Positions 17,095 to 26,710 of a stretch of DNA of 64,000 nucleotides are shown here, in pieces. Source of the DNA: Chloroflexota bacterium (GTDB lineage: Bacteria; Chloroflexota; Dehalococcoidia; JACPEP01). The translations under genes and the position numbers were made by a program. The first letter of the stretch is position 1. Every line of letters starts with the position of its first letter. The notes below the pieces were generated by a model. The model saw only the letters and a list, made by a program, of their open reading frames with translations. It was not told the origin of the DNA and ran no database searches. Location of the stretch: assembly GCA_016183425.1 (NCBI GenBank), contig JACPEP010000051.1, positions 1-64,000 of the forward strand. The letters are read 5' to 3'.

Positions 17095-19272
17095 GTGGAT
17101 ATCCTTGACGGGCTAAACGACGCCCAGCGGGAGGCAGTGACGGTGACCCAGGGGCCTCTCCTCATCCTGGCCGGACCGGGGAGCGGCAAGACCCGGGTCA
17201 TCGTCTACCGCGTGGCCTATCTCATCAAGGTGTGCGGCCTAAGCCCTCGCCGCATCCTGGCGGTCACCTTCACCAACAAGGCCGCCCGGGAGATGAAAGA
17301 GCGGCTGAACCAACTCCTTCCCGGCTCGGCCCAGGAGCTCACCGTGGGCACCTTCCACGCCTTTTGCGCCCGGGTGCTCCGTACCCAGGGACAACACATC
17401 GGCCTGGATCACAACTTCGTCATCTACGACGATGAGGATCAGCTCAACCTGGTAAAACGGAGCCTCCTGGATTTAAACCTGGACCCCAAACACTATCCCC
17501 CCCGGCCCATCCTCTCCGCCATCTCCGCCGCCAAAAGCCAGCTTCAGAGTCCCGAGGACTTCGCTCAAGGGGTAAGCACCTACCACCAGGAGGTAGTGCG
17601 ACGGGTCTACACCCGATACCAGGAGCTACTGAGAGAGAGCAAAGGCGTGGACTTCGACGACCTGCTGATGCAAACGGTGCTTCTCTTCCAAAGCCAGCCA
17701 TCGGTGCTGGAGAGCTATCAGTCCCGCTATCTCCACATCCTCGTCGACGAGTTCCAGGACACCAACATCGTTCAGTACCTTCTGGCCAAGCAACTGGCTG
17801 CCAAGCACCAAAACCTATGCGTGGTGGGTGACCCCGACCAGTCCATCTACTCCTGGCGCCAGGCCGACCTACGGAACATTTTAAACTTCGAAAAGGACTA
17901 TCCTCAGGTCCGGGTGGTCTATCTGGAGCAGAACTATCGCTCCACTCAGAACATCCTTCAGTTGGCCCAGCACGTCATCGCCTCCAACCAGCAGCGAAAA
18001 CCCAAAAACCTGTGGACGCTGAACCCCTCCGGAACCCCGATTACCATGGTGCAGGCCTACAACGAAGACGAAGAGGCCCAGTTCGTAATCAGCGAGGTGG
18101 AGCGGCTTATGAAGGACGGCTTCCAGCCGAAAGATTGTGCTGTTATGTATCGTGTCAACGCCCAGTCCCGGTCTCTAGAGGAAGCCTTCTTGCGCTATGG
18201 CATGCCCTACAAACTGGTGGGGGGTATCCGTTTCTACGAGCGCCGGGAGGTCAAGGACATCATCGCCTATCTGCGCCTGATCCATAACCCATACGATAAC
18301 CTCAGCCTGGCTCGGGTCATCAACGTCCCTGGGCGGGGCATCGGGACGCGTACCGTGGAGCAGCTCTTCGCCTGGGCCAGGCAGAAGGGACTCCCCGTCT
18401 ACACCGCCCTCCAGCTCCTCGCCCAGGCCGAAGAAGGGCGAGAGGAGGAACTCAATATAGCCCAGGCGCCATCCCTCGCCCCCCGAAGCCACCGCGCCTT
18501 GATGGGCTTTCTCAACCTGGCAAACGAACTGATGACCCAAGGCGACACCCTGGACGTCCTCTCCCTGATGGATCTGATTCTGGAAAAAACGGGCTACCGA
18601 GAGTACCTTCTGGAGGCTGGAAATGAAGGGGAAGAGAGGTGGGACAACATCCTGGAGCTTCGCTCTGTAGCTCGGGAGCACGCCCACCTCCCCCCACAGG
18701 AAGGCCGGGCTTCTTTTCTGGAGAGCGTAGCCCTAGTATCAGACCAGGATGAGCTGGACGTGACAGCCAACGCCGTGACCCTCATCACACTACACGCCGC
18801 CAAAGGGCTGGAGTTCCCGGTGGTGTTCATAGTAGGTATGGAAGAAGGTCTCCTCCCCCACTTCCGCTCCCTGGACGATGTAGCCCAGCTAGAGGAGGAG
18901 CGCCGCCTATGCTACGTGGGAATGACCCGGGCCAAGAAAGAGCTCTACCTGGTACGAGCCCTGCGCCGCTCCCTCATCGGCTCCAGCGGCCCCACCCTCA
19001 CCTCTCGTTTCATAAAGGACCTACCCAGCAACCTGGTAAGATACCGTCGCGAGGGAGAAGAAAGGAAGGTCGCCGTGCCCTCCCGCCCGGCGCCGCGCCC
19101 GACCACTACCTTCAGCGCCGGGGATCGCGTGCGCCATTCCCGATTCGGTGAAGGAGTAGTCGTCAACTGCACTCCAGCGAGAGGTGACCAGGAAATCGTG
19201 GTGGCCTTTAAAGGGCCCGCCGGGATCAAGAAGCTTCTCCTCAGCTTTGCCCCCTTGGAAAAAGTGCCTTAG
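17095..19272 (+). CDS. pcrA: UvrD/PcrA-type 3'-5' DNA helicase
   Basis: A 725-residue superfamily 1A helicase acting in nucleotide excision repair, mismatch repair or displacement of RecA and RNA polymerase. Visible motifs: LNDAQREAV (Q motif), AGPGSGKT (Walker A), VTFTNKAAREM (Ia), DEFQDTN (Walker B), GDPDQSIYSWR (III), QNYRST (IV), LHAAKGLEF (V) and YVGMTRAKKELYL (VI). The C-terminal tail (GDRVRHSRFGEGVV) is the RNA-polymerase-binding Tudor-like domain of PcrA/UvrD. GTG 17095 is chosen over TTG 17092 because AGGAGG then sits 5 rather than 2 bases away. It is monocistronic, ending in a hairpin. Confidence 0.95.
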   Translation: MDILDGLNDAQREAVTVTQGPLLILAGPGSGKTRVIVYRVAYLIKVCGLSPRRILAVTFTNKAAREMKERLNQLLPGSAQELTVGTFHAFCARVLRTQGQHIGLDHNFVIYDDEDQLNLVKRSLLDLNLDPKHYPPRPILSAISAAKSQLQSPEDFAQGVSTYHQEVVRRVYTRYQELLRESKGVDFDDLLMQTVLLFQSQPSVLESYQSRYLHILVDEFQDTNIVQYLLAKQLAAKHQNLCVVGDPDQSIYSWRQADLRNILNFEKDYPQVRVVYLEQNYRSTQNILQLAQHVIASNQQRKPKNLWTLNPSGTPITMVQAYNEDEEAQFVISEVERLMKDGFQPKDCAVMYRVNAQSRSLEEAFLRYGMPYKLVGGIRFYERREVKDIIAYLRLIHNPYDNLSLARVINVPGRGIGTRTVEQLFAWARQKGLPVYTALQLLAQAEEGREEELNIAQAPSLAPRSHRALMGFLNLANELMTQGDTLDVLSLMDLILEKTGYREYLLEAGNEGEERWDNILELRSVAREHAHLPPQEGRASFLESVALVSDQDELDVTANAVTLITLHAAKGLEFPVVFIVGMEEGLLPHFRSLDDVAQLEEERRLCYVGMTRAKKELYLVRALRRSLIGSSGPTLTSRFIKDLPSNLVRYRREGEERKVAVPSRPAPRPTTTFSAGDRVRHSRFGEGVVVNCTPARGDQEIVVAFKGPAGIKKLLLSFAPLEKVP

Positions 19273-19359
19273 CTACCTGCTTACTTGGGGACGTGATATG
19301 GGCGGCGTATATCCCTCCCCTAGCTTCGTTTGCACGTCCCCCTCTGCTGAGTCCCCTAA

Positions 19360-19411
19360 CAAAGGTAAGGTGCTTTCCTTACGAGAAGCACCTTACCTTT
19401 GGGCAATTTTT
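19360..19411 (+). terminator. Intrinsic terminator after the helicase
   Basis: A perfect 16-base-pair inverted repeat (CAAAGGTAAGGTGCTT at 19360-19375 with AAGCACCTTACCTTTG at 19386-19401), 10-base loop, and a T-run at 19407-19411. It lies 88 bases after the helicase stop. The prepilin gene converges from the right. Confidence 0.75.
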
Positions 19412-19545
19412 GTGGAAGAGGAAACAGATGAACTCTTATGCCACTATTTTCATCCCTTATTGTCCCAATTAAGGTGTGCCAACGGTGTGAAAATGGTGTA
19501 GTTCCATTAACATAGTGGCGTCCAAAACGCTCCTCAAGTCTCAGG

Positions 19546-19986
19546 CTATGGGTAATTGCCCTCCTGGTAGCCCCGCCCTAAGTCGGAGTCGGAGGTCACT
19601 CGCCCTTTGGCATCTACGAACCAGCTATAGAAGCCGGTGCACCCGGAGCAGTTGTCGCCGTTGGCGGACTCGGGCAGCTTGTTCAGGTATCCCTCGTTTA
19701 TGAGATGCGTCATATTGATGTACACATTGGCGCTGGCGGCATCGCTGCCGGTGCCGTTCGCTGTCGGGTAAACCCTCTTGGTGGCCCGCTTGGTATCGGT
19801 GTAGTAGGCGTCCACCGCCGCCTGCACCACCCGCCGATCGCTCTCATAGGCCTGAGACTTGCCTCGACCCAGGAAGCCGGTGACGTTGGGCACCACAATG
19901 GCCACCAGGATGCCCAATAGGGCCAGGACGATGAGCATCTCAACCAGGGTAAAGCCCTTTTCCTGTCCTCCCCTTTTCACTTTCAT
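19546..19986 (-). CDS. Type IV prepilin / pseudopilin-like protein
   Basis: A 146-residue protein with a classic class III signal: short basic leader MKVKRGGQEKG, cleavage after Gly11, then FTLVEMLIVLALLGILVAIV with Glu5 of the mature protein. The C-terminal domain contains a small disulfide candidate (CSGC) and a C-terminal loop typical of pilin/pseudopilin folds. RBS AAAGGAGCGTGAA. No assembly genes (pilB, pilC, pilD) are in the window, so it depends on machinery elsewhere or is a minor pilin. Confidence 0.88.
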   Translation of the reverse strand: MKVKRGGQEKGFTLVEMLIVLALLGILVAIVVPNVTGFLGRGKSQAYESDRRVVQAAVDAYYTDTKRATKRVYPTANGTGSDAASANVYINMTHLINEGYLNKLPESANGDNCSGCTGFYSWFVDAKGRVTSDSDLGRGYQEGNYP

Positions 19987-20443
19987 TTCACGCTCCTTTG
20001 CGAAATATCGTCAGCGAATCATTGTCCCATCAATAATAAGTATACTCGCCCAGGCAGCCGCCATTCAAGTGGGCATGGATACCTCATCCTTTCCGTTATC
20101 TCAAAGAGATAAAAACCATAGAAAGTTGCTCAAGTCTACCTAACTACAATCTAGCCACTGGGCCTATTGCTACAAGGAATTGTAATGGAATTGTAAAGAG
20201 ATCGAAGGTGAACGAGGCGTAGAAGTGGTGTGGAAATAGTTTAGTTTCAAAGACTTGGCAAGGGCTTATGATTTGCAGAATATAGCCAATATCCGTAGCA
20301 TCCCGGAGAAAATCCTTTTCGAACCGATGAAGTCTACTGGCAAAAGGCACCTTTTGCCGGCATCCGATGCCAGATCAGCCAGCCCAAGGCTTTCCCAGAT
20401 GAGAAACCGACATCCTTATCAAGGGCTGGGGACTTCCCCCAGT
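19987..20443. other. 457-base gap between prepilin and ArsM genes
   Basis: No supported gene. It is AT-richer than the surroundings around 20030-20290. One perfect 9-base-pair hairpin (GGCAAAAGG at 20339-20347, CCTTTTGCC at 20350-20358) lies about 86 bases beyond the end of the ArsM gene and may be a weak terminator for it, though no T-run follows on the - strand. The long + frame here (20255-20833) is an antisense shadow of ArsM. Confidence 0.4.
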
Positions 20444-21202
20444 CTACAGTTTCCCGCCAGTGACCGTTATGCTGCTCAGTTGGTATCCCTGGTATTCCCG
20501 AGCCCGCCGTATCACCACCGAAACATCTTTGAAGCCAGCACTCTGGATCTTCTCCAGGTAAACTTCCTCCCTGAGGGCACCCGCCACACAGGCAGTCCAA
20601 GCTTCCCAGCTCTGTCTTATCTCATGAGGTATGTCCTCAGGAAGCACGATATCGGAGATCACCAGACGCCCCCCTGGTTTGAGCACCCGGAAAGCCTCGC
20701 GAAAAACGGCATCCTTATCCGGGGAGAGGTTTATGACGCAGTTGGATATGACCATGTCCGCCGACTCTTTCTCCAAGGGCAGTTTTTCCATCTCCCCGAG
20801 ACGGAACTCCACATTGGTCACCCCCATCTGTAGGGCGTTCTCCCGAGCCAGGCGAATCATCTCCGGCGTCATATCCACGCCGATGGCCCGTCCTTGAGGG
20901 CCGACCTTCTCCGCCGAAAGGAAGACATCTATGCCGCCGCCGGAGCCCAGGTCCACCACCACTTGTCCCGGCTGGAGAAGAGCCAGGGCGACGGGATTGC
21001 CACAGCCTGCCGATGCTCCGATTACCGCATCGGGCAGATGGCACAGCGCCTCTTGACCATATTGCTCCGCCGCCCGTTCCTGGCGCCTTTCCAGGCTATC
21101 TGGGGCGGCGGCCGAAGCCGGCGGGCAGCAGGAAGAAACAGAAACTGCCAACTGAGAGTACCTCTTCCGCACTACCCTCTTGATCTCTCTATCCCGATCC
21201 AT
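20444..21202 (-). CDS. arsM: Arsenite S-adenosylmethionine methyltransferase
   Basis: A 252-residue ArsM-like enzyme that methylates As(III), usually for detoxification. The SAM site is [15 protein letters not shown] followed by GVDMTPEMI. The family motif [12 protein letters not shown] contains the first arsenic-binding Cys; further conserved cysteines are in ISNCVINLS and WTACVAGAL. An extra CC pair lies near residue 24. No arsR or arsenite pump neighbours it. The - strand start is 21202. Confidence 0.88.
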   Translation of the reverse strand: MDRDREIKRVVRKRYSQLAVSVSSCCPPASAAAPDSLERRQERAAEQYGQEALCHLPDAVIGASAGCGNPVALALLQPGQVVVDLGSGGGIDVFLSAEKVGPQGRAIGVDMTPEMIRLARENALQMGVTNVEFRLGEMEKLPLEKESADMVISNCVINLSPDKDAVFREAFRVLKPGGRLVISDIVLPEDIPHEIRQSWEAWTACVAGALREEVYLEKIQSAGFKDVSVVIRRAREYQGYQLSSITVTGGKL

Positions 21203-21215
21203 GCCTCTCCTCCTT

Positions 21216-21776
21216 TTAGACCAGATCCTGGGAAAAGAAAAGAGCTATCTCTTTAGTGGGGTAGAGGTGGTCGTTGAAGCCACAGAAACGGAAGCCGCAC
21301 TTTTGAAAAAGGCGAATGGCAGGGTAGTTCTTGGTCTGAGTTTCGGCCATCAGGCCCACCAACTGCCTTTTCTTTGCCCAACGCTTAGCCTCGGCAATGA
21401 GCAAGGAGGCAATGCCTCGACGTCTCAGCAACCCCTGCACCGCCATGTGATTTACCCACCCTTGGCCCTTTTCCCACCCTATACCCAACTCCAGGTAGCC
21501 CACCACGTCCTTTACCGCCACTGCCACTAGAACCAACTCCCGCTTTTGCCAGTCGGCGAGCCACTTCCAATCTACGGGAGGGTCCACCTTTAGGGCCCGG
21601 GGCAGGCGCACGGGACGAAAAAGGGTACTGACCCCCTCGTCACTGGCCTTATATTCCATTTGCCACACCCACTGAGTTTCGAAGGACAGGCTAATAGTGG
21701 GAATGACCTGAGCATCGCCAGGGATCATAGAACGAACGTACACCTTGCCTTCCCCCATGGAGCCTGGCGATACCAT
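21216..21776 (-). CDS. GNAT-family N-acetyltransferase
   Basis: A 186-residue acetyltransferase. The acetyl-CoA loop is seen as LLRRRGIASLLI (R-x2-G-x-A form), then the C-terminal AIRLFQKCGFRFCGF typical of RimI-like members. ATG 21776 is chosen because GAGGAGGGTATA precedes it; the track-like upstream extension has no ribosome binding site. It lies 13 bases upstream of arsM on the same strand and may be co-transcribed. Acceptor unknown. Confidence 0.83.
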   Translation of the reverse strand: MVSPGSMGEGKVYVRSMIPGDAQVIPTISLSFETQWVWQMEYKASDEGVSTLFRPVRLPRALKVDPPVDWKWLADWQKRELVLVAVAVKDVVGYLELGIGWEKGQGWVNHMAVQGLLRRRGIASLLIAEAKRWAKKRQLVGLMAETQTKNYPAIRLFQKCGFRFCGFNDHLYPTKEIALFFSQDLV

Positions 21777-21931
21777 TATACCCTCCTCAAACAAACGGGG
21801 CAAAGTGCGACGGCCCCGGAACAGACCTGAGACTCCGATACAACGCTTTCACCGAGAACCGAACTGGGTCAGGCTACTAAACGCCTCACGAGGTGCCGCT
21901 TCCCCGATTCAAGAAGCGCCGACGGATCCGC

Positions 21932-23224
21932 TCACTTAAGACGCCGAATAAAGGGCATCCGCAGGGCGACGCCAGTGGCCACCACTACATTGACAGCCCC
22001 TAAAAAAGCCATGGTCAGGGGGGCGCCTGCCAACTCCGCCACGCCCCCAGCCATAAGGGCTCCGGCGGATTGCAGCCCCCGATCCAGGGCGTAAACACTC
22101 ATGACCCGGCCCCGAAAGTCGTCCGTTATGATGCCCTGCATTAGAGTCTGGTTAATCATAGTATAGCACTGGTCGGCAAAGCCAAAGGTAGCCATGAAAA
22201 GGACAGAACCAGCCAGCCAGGGCGAAGCAGAGAAGAGAACCAAGGAGCTTCCAGCCACCATCATGCCCGCCAAAAGCAGCTTTCCCTTGTGCTGAAAATC
22301 TCCCAGGCTGGCTACCACAACGGCACCCGTCAGCGAGCCAACGCCGGTGGCAGAGAGGAGCAACCCCATGCCACCGGCGCCGATCTCAAGAATATCCCGC
22401 GCGAAGACGGGCATAAGGGTGCGGTAGTTCATGCTGAAAAGCATGGGAACCACTGCCAACACCAGCAAGGTGAACACCGTCTGGTTGTTTCGAACATAGC
22501 TCAACCCGTCCACCATGTTCTTCCCTATCGATTCCCGGCGGGTGAATACCGACCTCTCTGGCGCCACCATCATGAAAAGCCCCAACAGGACGAAAACGTA
22601 GAGGAACCCCCTTGCATAGTAAGCCCCGGCGACGCCAAAAAAGGTGACCAAAAAGCCGCCAATGGCAGGACCGACAATTCGGCTGGAGTTTAGGGCGGCG
22701 GAGTTCAAGGCCACCGCGTTCATCAGTTTGTCACTCGGGACCAAGTTGGGGATAAGGGCGTTGCGGGCCGGTTGCTCGAAGGCCATGGCCATGCCGATGC
22801 CCACGGTGATAGCGAAGATATGCCACACCTCGATGCGCCCCATAGAGATGAGCACCGCCATAAGAAGGGTGAGGAGAAGATTTATCGTCTTGGTAACGAT
22901 AAGGATCTGGCGTCGGTTGACCACCATGTCGGCGACAACCCCACCAAAAAGTCCCAGAAAAATCATGGGCACCGCCCGGGCAGCGTTGATCAGGCCCACC
23001 ATCCAGGCGGAATCCGTCATCTGGTACACCAGCCAGTCTCGGGCCACATTCTCCATCCATTGACCCATAGAGGAGCCTACCTGGGTGTACCATAGGAGAC
23101 GGTAATCCCGGTAACCCAGGGCATCGAGTGTTCGCACGCGCTCTATCTTAGAAACAGCTTTTCCTGCAGGAAGCTTCGCAGCCATACCATTAGCCAATTT
23201 TTCCTTCTTCCGTGCGCCCACCAT
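21932..23224 (-). CDS. MFS transporter (EntS/MFS_3-like exporter)
   Basis: A 430-residue membrane protein with about 12 hydrophobic segments. After a charged N-terminus, RDYRLLWYTQVGSSMGQWM and the loop FGGVVADMVVNRRQ are typical of the MFS_3/EntS exporter branch (DRxxRR-like loop). An in-frame ATG 13 codons further (GMAAKL), with GAAGGAAAAATTGG upstream, is an alternative start because ATG 23224 has no clear ribosome binding site. Substrate unknown. The decayed insertion element begins just beyond its start. Confidence 0.85.
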   Translation of the reverse strand: MVGARKKEKLANGMAAKLPAGKAVSKIERVRTLDALGYRDYRLLWYTQVGSSMGQWMENVARDWLVYQMTDSAWMVGLINAARAVPMIFLGLFGGVVADMVVNRRQILIVTKTINLLLTLLMAVLISMGRIEVWHIFAITVGIGMAMAFEQPARNALIPNLVPSDKLMNAVALNSAALNSSRIVGPAIGGFLVTFFGVAGAYYARGFLYVFVLLGLFMMVAPERSVFTRRESIGKNMVDGLSYVRNNQTVFTLLVLAVVPMLFSMNYRTLMPVFARDILEIGAGGMGLLLSATGVGSLTGAVVVASLGDFQHKGKLLLAGMMVAGSSLVLFSASPWLAGSVLFMATFGFADQCYTMINQTLMQGIITDDFRGRVMSVYALDRGLQSAGALMAGGVAELAGAPLTMAFLGAVNVVVATGVALRMPFIRRLK

Positions 23225-23372
23225 TCTAGTTCACGGTCTTTTTAATGTCAAAGGCTTGCTGTGCGTTGTCCAGGACGTACTATACAGTTCATGGGTTATG
23301 GTTACCTGGAGTATATTGAGGGGGTGTGGAGACTAACAGGGGTAGACCCTTCAAAGATTGAGTGGGGGAGGT

Positions 23373-24516
23373 ATGAAGTCTGGACACCGTATCGATTACA
23401 AAGCTCTAAGGGAGATTAACCCAAAGACAGCAAGGCTGGCAGTGATCAAGTATTTAGAGAGTAGTGGCGGTAACATATCAGATACAGCCAGGGTATTCGG
23501 CATAGAGAGGGCAGTAGTTTATGACATTCTAAGAAAGCAGCAGCAAGGAGACCTAACCGATAGGAGTAGAGCGCCGAAGAGTTTTCCCAGAAGGACGCAG
23601 CCGGAGGTCGAGGAGAGGGTAATCGAGCTTAAGAACCAGATACACCTGGGTCCTAAGAGACTATCAATTCATCTGAAGAAGCACTGCGGCATTGCCGTCC
23701 CCTATGGGACAATCAGGCATATCCTAAGGAGGAACAAGTCGAAGCTGACCTACAAGCTCAAATCCCAGAGGACCAAGCTTGGCAAAAGGGAGTTTATTGA
23801 CTGGTATTCGGCCAAGCCCTTCGAGGTAGTGCCGGTAGATGTGAAGTATATAAGGGATCAGAAGGCACTAAGTAAGGAGCAGATAGTCCACCTGCATGGG
23901 ATACCCAACTATCAGTGGGATGCGCTTGATGTTAACTCCCGCTTTAAGCGGGTGGCCTATTCCAGGGAAAAGAGCTGGACTAACGGGCTCTGCTTTTACC
24001 GGTGGGCGATATCCTATATCTTAGAGCCAATGGGGTTAAGGCGAGAATTGCCTTTACAGTGGATCATGGGGAGGAGTTCGGTGGAAAATCCTGGCTTAAG
24101 GTAACCGAGCTAAGGAAGCTAATAGCAGGCTTTGGCTGCCGGCTTATTCAGAATCACAAGAGCCATCCAGGGGAGAATGCCCATATCGAGAGGTCGCATA
24201 GAACCGATGCTGTGCCCGCCTCAGGAGGGATGAGGAGCTCTATATACCGCGGGTGTTAGAGCTGCACTCGGAGCGTGACCTCTTAGCTGAGGCCCAGGCC
24301 TACACCTACTACTACAACAACCTGAGGGAGCACTCCTCACTTGATTACCTTACCCCCTTTGAGCACCTTAAGAGACAACTCCCAAACATAAGTGAAGCGA
24401 TCAAACTCGTTACACCCTTCATCCTCGATGACGTATCAGTAGCCTTAGGCCCCTGGAGTGGATACAATGTCTTGGCACAACACCACTGCGGTGAGAGGCA
24501 TCGTGTTCACTTTTGA
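23373..24516 (+). pseudogene. Decayed IS481-like transposase (two frameshifts)
   Basis: Three consecutive frames make up one transposase. Frame 1 (from ATG 23373, GGGGGAGGT upstream) has a helix-turn-helix (NISDTARVFGIERAVVYDIL), the RSRAPKSFPRRT linker and the first catalytic Asp in VVPVDVKY. The frame shifts near 24000-24040 into one with the second Asp (AFTVDHGEEFGG) and Glu (ENAHIERSH), and again near 24240 into AYTYYYNNLREHSSLDYLTP. All three catalytic residues survive but not in one frame, so it is inactive unless frameshifting occurs. Base composition is more AT-rich than neighbours, as expected of an insertion. No clear terminal inverted repeats were found. Confidence 0.85.
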
Positions 24517-24536
24517 GGCATCATCAGTTCACTTTT
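24495..24536 (+). repeat. Imperfect tandem repeat at the right end of the insertion element
   Basis: Two adjacent copies: GAGGCATCGTGTTCACTTTT (24495-24514) and a 22-base version with the same start and end, GAGGCATCA...GTTCACTTTT (24515-24536). They overlap the transposase stop codon and may be the right-end binding sites of the element. Confidence 0.6.
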
Positions 24537-24668
24537 CAGCCGTCGCCGACACCCCAGCCCAATTCATTGACTTCAAAGCTGAGAAATGAGAAACTGTTAT
24601 TAGTCTTGTATCTCTAACCATGTGCTATGGAACAGCTCATAGCCTAGTATCTTCAACAGAGGATCTGT

Positions 24669-25556
24669 ATGTGCCATCTTTGCACTGAGCACGGACGGAA
24701 CGAAAAGTGGTATCTCAATTTCGAGAACTTCCTCTTTGACAAGATCTTCGCCACCCCAGAAGCCCAGGAGACCGCCAAGGAGAAGATGATCGCCACCTTT
24801 GCTGAGACGGAGTGGCGCTATACCGACACCCAATACGTCAGAAACCCCGATTATCTCAACGCCCGGGCCCATAGTGGGTTCGGCGCTCAGATAGCTACCT
24901 ATGAAGAGGCGATGCAGATCCTAGAGCTAGCCAACGAAGCTACCCGACGAGAGGACAGCATGATGGTGGTCGGCCACTGCCCATGCACCCTGGTCTATCG
25001 AGGCACGCGGGATTATGTGTGTATCGGCTTTGGCATGCCGGTGAGTATGTCCATGAAGATAGGCTACGGCCGTTTGCCAAAAGAGGGACTCACCGAGTTT
25101 GGGGGCGCCGAGTGGCGAGAGCTCCGCCGCCAGTTGCGTCGAGATGCCAAAGTGCCCCTTAAGCTGGAAGAGGCCCGGACCCTCCTCAAAGAATGGGAGA
25201 GAAAGGGGCTGTGGCATCTGGTCATGGGGCGCGGCCGCCTGCCCCTCATCGAGGCCATTTGCAACTGTGAGCGGCCTTACTGTACCTACTGGCGCTACCG
25301 GGACGTATACGGCATCAAAGACTACTGCCTCAAATCCCATTACCTGGCCCGCATCGACCCGGAGCACTGCACCAACTGTGGCGCTTGCGTGGAGCAGTGC
25401 CAGTTTGGTGCTGTTCATACCTCTTTGATAGCAGACCTAACCAGCATCGATCCCACCAAGTGCTTCGGGTGCGGCATCTGCCGCGCCGTATGTCGACGGG
25501 ACGCCATTTCTATGGTATCTCGAGAGTCGGTGCCGGCGGCCAGGAACCTGTGGTAG
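24669..25556 (+). CDS. Cysteine-rich 4Fe-4S ferredoxin-domain protein
   Basis: A 295-residue protein ending in two classical 4Fe-4S binding motifs (CTNCGACVEQC and CFGCGICRAVC). Upstream of them it has further clustered cysteines: MCHLC at the start, GHCPC in the middle, and CNCERPYC just before the ferredoxin module. Together these could hold more metal. The rest of the chain has no signal peptide or membrane span. It precedes a second ferredoxin by 10 bases, so the two probably form one electron-transfer unit. Function unknown; the insertion remnant sits 150 bases upstream. Confidence 0.8.
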   Translation: MCHLCTEHGRNEKWYLNFENFLFDKIFATPEAQETAKEKMIATFAETEWRYTDTQYVRNPDYLNARAHSGFGAQIATYEEAMQILELANEATRREDSMMVVGHCPCTLVYRGTRDYVCIGFGMPVSMSMKIGYGRLPKEGLTEFGGAEWRELRRQLRRDAKVPLKLEEARTLLKEWERKGLWHLVMGRGRLPLIEAICNCERPYCTYWRYRDVYGIKDYCLKSHYLARIDPEHCTNCGACVEQCQFGAVHTSLIADLTSIDPTKCFGCGICRAVCRRDAISMVSRESVPAARNLW

Positions 25557-25566
25557 GAGGACGAGG

Positions 25567-25854
25567 GTGGAGACAGCCGGCGTAGAAATAACTATCGATA
25601 AGTCCCGCTGTCGCTATTCCATGTATGACCCCCTGGGGTGCAAGAGATGCCTGGCCACCTGTCCCCTGGCCATTTTCGCCACTCGTCCGGTGCAGAAGCG
25701 AGACTTCAACCGGCCTCTGGAAGAAGTAGTTGACCCCACCCTGTGGGAGCTATTGACTCCGTGGCAAGATATGTGCAACGGATGCGGCGCCTGTGTACGC
25801 GCCTGCCCTACTCAAGCCATAACAGTGAAGATAGACGGGAAGGCAATCTCCTGA
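25567..25854 (+). CDS. Small ferredoxin with two 4Fe-4S-like motifs
   Basis: A 95-residue protein. The first set is CRYSMYDPLGCKRCLATCP (spacing C-x9-C-x2-C-x3-C, unusual for the first cluster), the second is MCNGCGACVRACP (C-x2-C-x2-C-x3-C). The start is GTG 25567, with TAGGAGGACGAG in front. Its last codons lead into the methylmalonyl-CoA epimerase gene 11 bases later. It may pass electrons with the upstream 295-residue protein. Confidence 0.82.
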   Translation: METAGVEITIDKSRCRYSMYDPLGCKRCLATCPLAIFATRPVQKRDFNRPLEEVVDPTLWELLTPWQDMCNGCGACVRACPTQAITVKIDGKAIS

Positions 25855-25865
25855 AAGGAGAGAGG

Positions 25866-26285
25866 ATGACGTCGAAGACTCGCCGTGGAGAGAAGAAGCT
25901 TGATCATGTAGCAGTGGCAGTGAAGGACATGGCATCCACTTTACGCTTCTACCAGGAGGTCATGGGCATCAGCCCCAGCCACCAGGCCGTCCTTCCTCAA
26001 CAAGGGGTTAAGGTAGCCTTCCTCCCGGTGGGAGATAGCGCCATCGAGCTTTTGGAGCCCACGGATCCCCAGGGGGCGGTAGCCCGTTTCCTTGAGCGGC
26101 GCGGGGAAGGGCTGCACCATATCTGCTTCCAGGTAGCTGACATCGACGCCGAGCTGCGCTCCCTGGCCCAAAAAGGGGTGGAGCTCATCGACAAGGAGCC
26201 CCGCCCGGGCGCTGAAGGACGGGTGGGGTTTCTCCATCCCCGCAACGCCAGCGGCGTCCTCATCGAGCTGGTACAGAAGGACTAA
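25866..26285 (+). CDS. mce: Methylmalonyl-CoA epimerase
   Basis: A 139-residue VOC-fold enzyme that interconverts (S)- and (R)-methylmalonyl-CoA. Metal-binding positions are visible: [11 protein letters not shown] at the start, IELLEPT in the middle, [11 protein letters not shown], and SGVLIELVQ near the end. ATG 25866 is chosen over an upstream extension overlapping the ferredoxin because GAAAGGAGAGAGG precedes it. With the next two genes it makes a propionyl/methylmalonyl-CoA module. Confidence 0.9.
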   Translation: MTSKTRRGEKKLDHVAVAVKDMASTLRFYQEVMGISPSHQAVLPQQGVKVAFLPVGDSAIELLEPTDPQGAVARFLERRGEGLHHICFQVADIDAELRSLAQKGVELIDKEPRPGAEGRVGFLHPRNASGVLIELVQKD

Positions 26286-26302
26286 CCAGAGGGTTTGTCT
26301 TC

Positions 26303-26710
26303 ATGGTATCAGAGAAAAAAATCCGTGTCCTCATTGCCAAGCCCGGACTGGATGGCCACGACCGAGGAGCTAAGGTGGTGGCCCGAGCCCTTAGAGACGC
26401 CGGCATGGAGGTCATCTATACCGGCATCCGCCAGACCCCGGATATGATCGCCGAGGCCGCCTTACAGGAGGATGTGGACATCATCGGCATTAGCATCCTG
26501 TCGGGAGCCCACATGGAGCTCCTCCCACGCGTCTTCGCCGCCTTAAAAGCCAGGGACCTGGAAGATACCCCCGTTTTTGCAGGAGGCATAATCCCTCAGG
26601 AGGATGTTGCCTTTCTTAAGGAGCTCGGCGTCAGGGTAGTCTTCGGGCCAGGCACCATCACGGGCGATATCATCCAATTCATTCGTCAGACAGTGGGGGA
26701 GAAAGAGTGA
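26303..26710 (+). CDS. Methylmalonyl-CoA mutase, B12-binding (small) subunit
   Basis: A 135-residue cobalamin-binding domain. The signature [16 protein letters not shown] contains the DxHxxG with the lower axial His, followed by the SILSGAHM and FAGGIIP segments typical of the base-off/His-on fold. The domain stands alone, as in two-subunit mutases; the large catalytic subunit is not in the window. Overlaps the start of MeaB. Confidence 0.93.
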   Translation: MVSEKKIRVLIAKPGLDGHDRGAKVVARALRDAGMEVIYTGIRQTPDMIAEAALQEDVDIIGISILSGAHMELLPRVFAALKARDLEDTPVFAGGIIPQEDVAFLKELGVRVVFGPGTITGDIIQFIRQTVGEKE

